A stretch of DNA of 64,000 nt, from positions 1,240,001 through 1,304,000 of the forward strand of contig NZ_SGXM01000001.1 in the NCBI RefSeq assembly GCF_004217045.1, in the 5' to 3' direction. The stretch is from Cupriavidus agavae. GTDB taxonomy: Bacteria > Pseudomonadota > Gammaproteobacteria > Burkholderiales > Burkholderiaceae. Both the position numbers and the translations under genes were made by a program. Below are positions 63,771-64,000 of this stretch, in pieces. The notes below the pieces were generated by a model. The model had not been told where the DNA came from. It ran no database searches and was given only the letters and a program-made list of their open reading frames with translations. Numbering within the stretch: position 1 is the stretch's first letter; each line of letters starts with the position of its first letter.

Positions 63771-64000
63771 CTACCCCATCCGCCCCACCTCCGCCTCCAG
63801 CCGTTCCAGCGTCTGCGCCCAGCCTTCCTCGGCGCCGCGCGTGAAGTCGCCCATCGACGGGTCGAGCGCGGTGTAGCGCTGGTTGACGGTCATCGCCGTT
63901 CCGCCGTTCACGGGTGCAAACCCGACCGTCGTCAGTGCGCTGAACAGCGGTTTGCCTTCGAACGTGATGACGGTCACGTCGAGCACCAGCCGGCTGTGCG
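63771..64000 (-). CDS. SRPBCC/AHSA1-like domain protein, partial
   Basis: The last 76 residues of a START-like (Bet v1 fold) protein run off the right end of the window. Visible 'LVLDVTVITFEGKPLFSALT', 'QRYTALDPSMGDFTRGAEEG' and the C-terminal helix 'WAQTLERLEAEVGRMG' match the AHSA1/SRPBCC pattern. Stop TAG at 63771-63773. The N-terminus is outside. Such proteins bind hydrophobic ligands; no specific role can be given. Confidence 0.75.
   Translation of the reverse strand, partial: HSRLVLDVTVITFEGKPLFSALTTVGFAPVNGGTAMTVNQRYTALDPSMGDFTRGAEEGWAQTLERLEAEVGRMG

Overview
The window is GC-rich with dense, mostly operonic coding. It looks like an accessory-rich replicon segment of a Burkholderiales betaproteobacterium, most like Cupriavidus or Ralstonia. 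The reasons are four orphan Bug-type (tripartite tricarboxylate transporter, TTT) solute receptors, many LysR/GntR regulators paired with small catabolic operons, a ttu-type tartrate dehydrogenase, a Tat-exported phosphocholine phospholipase C and ISNCY/IS5-type transposase remnants. Genus is inference; no rRNA or other marker gene is present.

Layout. 1-527: end of a class II glutamine amidotransferase. 615-2116: decayed ISNCY-type element. 2293-9953 (minus): one catabolic operon, ttuC (tartrate dehydrogenase/decarboxylase), dctA, glycerate 2-kinase, pyruvate kinase, enolase and a Bug receptor, with a divergent LysR gene at 10095-11024. Together these could carry tartrate through glycerate, 2-phosphoglycerate and phosphoenolpyruvate to pyruvate. 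11.0-12.3 kb: fragments of a TonB receptor and a stress-protein-like gene. 12312-14066: acetolactate synthase large subunit, followed by a decayed IS5-type element. 15.4-17.9 kb: Lrp regulator and a DMT exporter divergent from a LysR gene. 17.97-20.56 kb: a mobile-element graveyard with two related 250-bp repeats, a broken transposase, back-to-back IS ends, a truncated toxin-like C-terminus and a possible immunity gene.

20.8-23.5 kb: DUF1254/DUF1214 protein and a lipoprotein. 23.9-28.1 kb: metallo-hydrolase, Bug receptor, PhzF, RidA and AraC cluster. 28.2-32.9 kb: fumarase, Bug receptor and fumarate-lyase-superfamily operon, divergent from a GntR/UTRA gene with two identical perfect operators between them. 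33-40.1 kb: AhpD-like protein, hydrolase, redoxin, VOC protein, lipoprotein, phospholipase C and PoxB. 40.1-43.5 kb: Bug receptor and CaiB-type CoA-transferase, divergent from a LysR gene. 43.5-46.6 kb: SulP transporter, DUF2501, DUF1801 and GNAT.

46.8-52.6 kb: GMC oxidoreductase plus aldo/keto reductase, SnoaL-like protein with a TetR-type operator, cupin, class C beta-lactamase and VOC protein. 52.8-53.9 kb: lone P-loop ATPase. 54.0-60.6 kb: FadR-type regulator, FAD-linked hydroxyacid dehydrogenase, then a MacAB-like exporter with two permeases. 60.6-63.6 kb: LysR gene divergent from a FUSC-type exporter. The window ends with a GNAT fragment and a partial SRPBCC gene.

The most coherent system is the tartrate/glycerate operon, which carries its own lower-glycolysis enzymes. 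The least explained are the MBL-Bug-PhzF-RidA cluster, the lyase-fumarase module and the toxin/IS graveyard at 18-20.6 kb. No tRNA, rRNA or CRISPR array was recognised.
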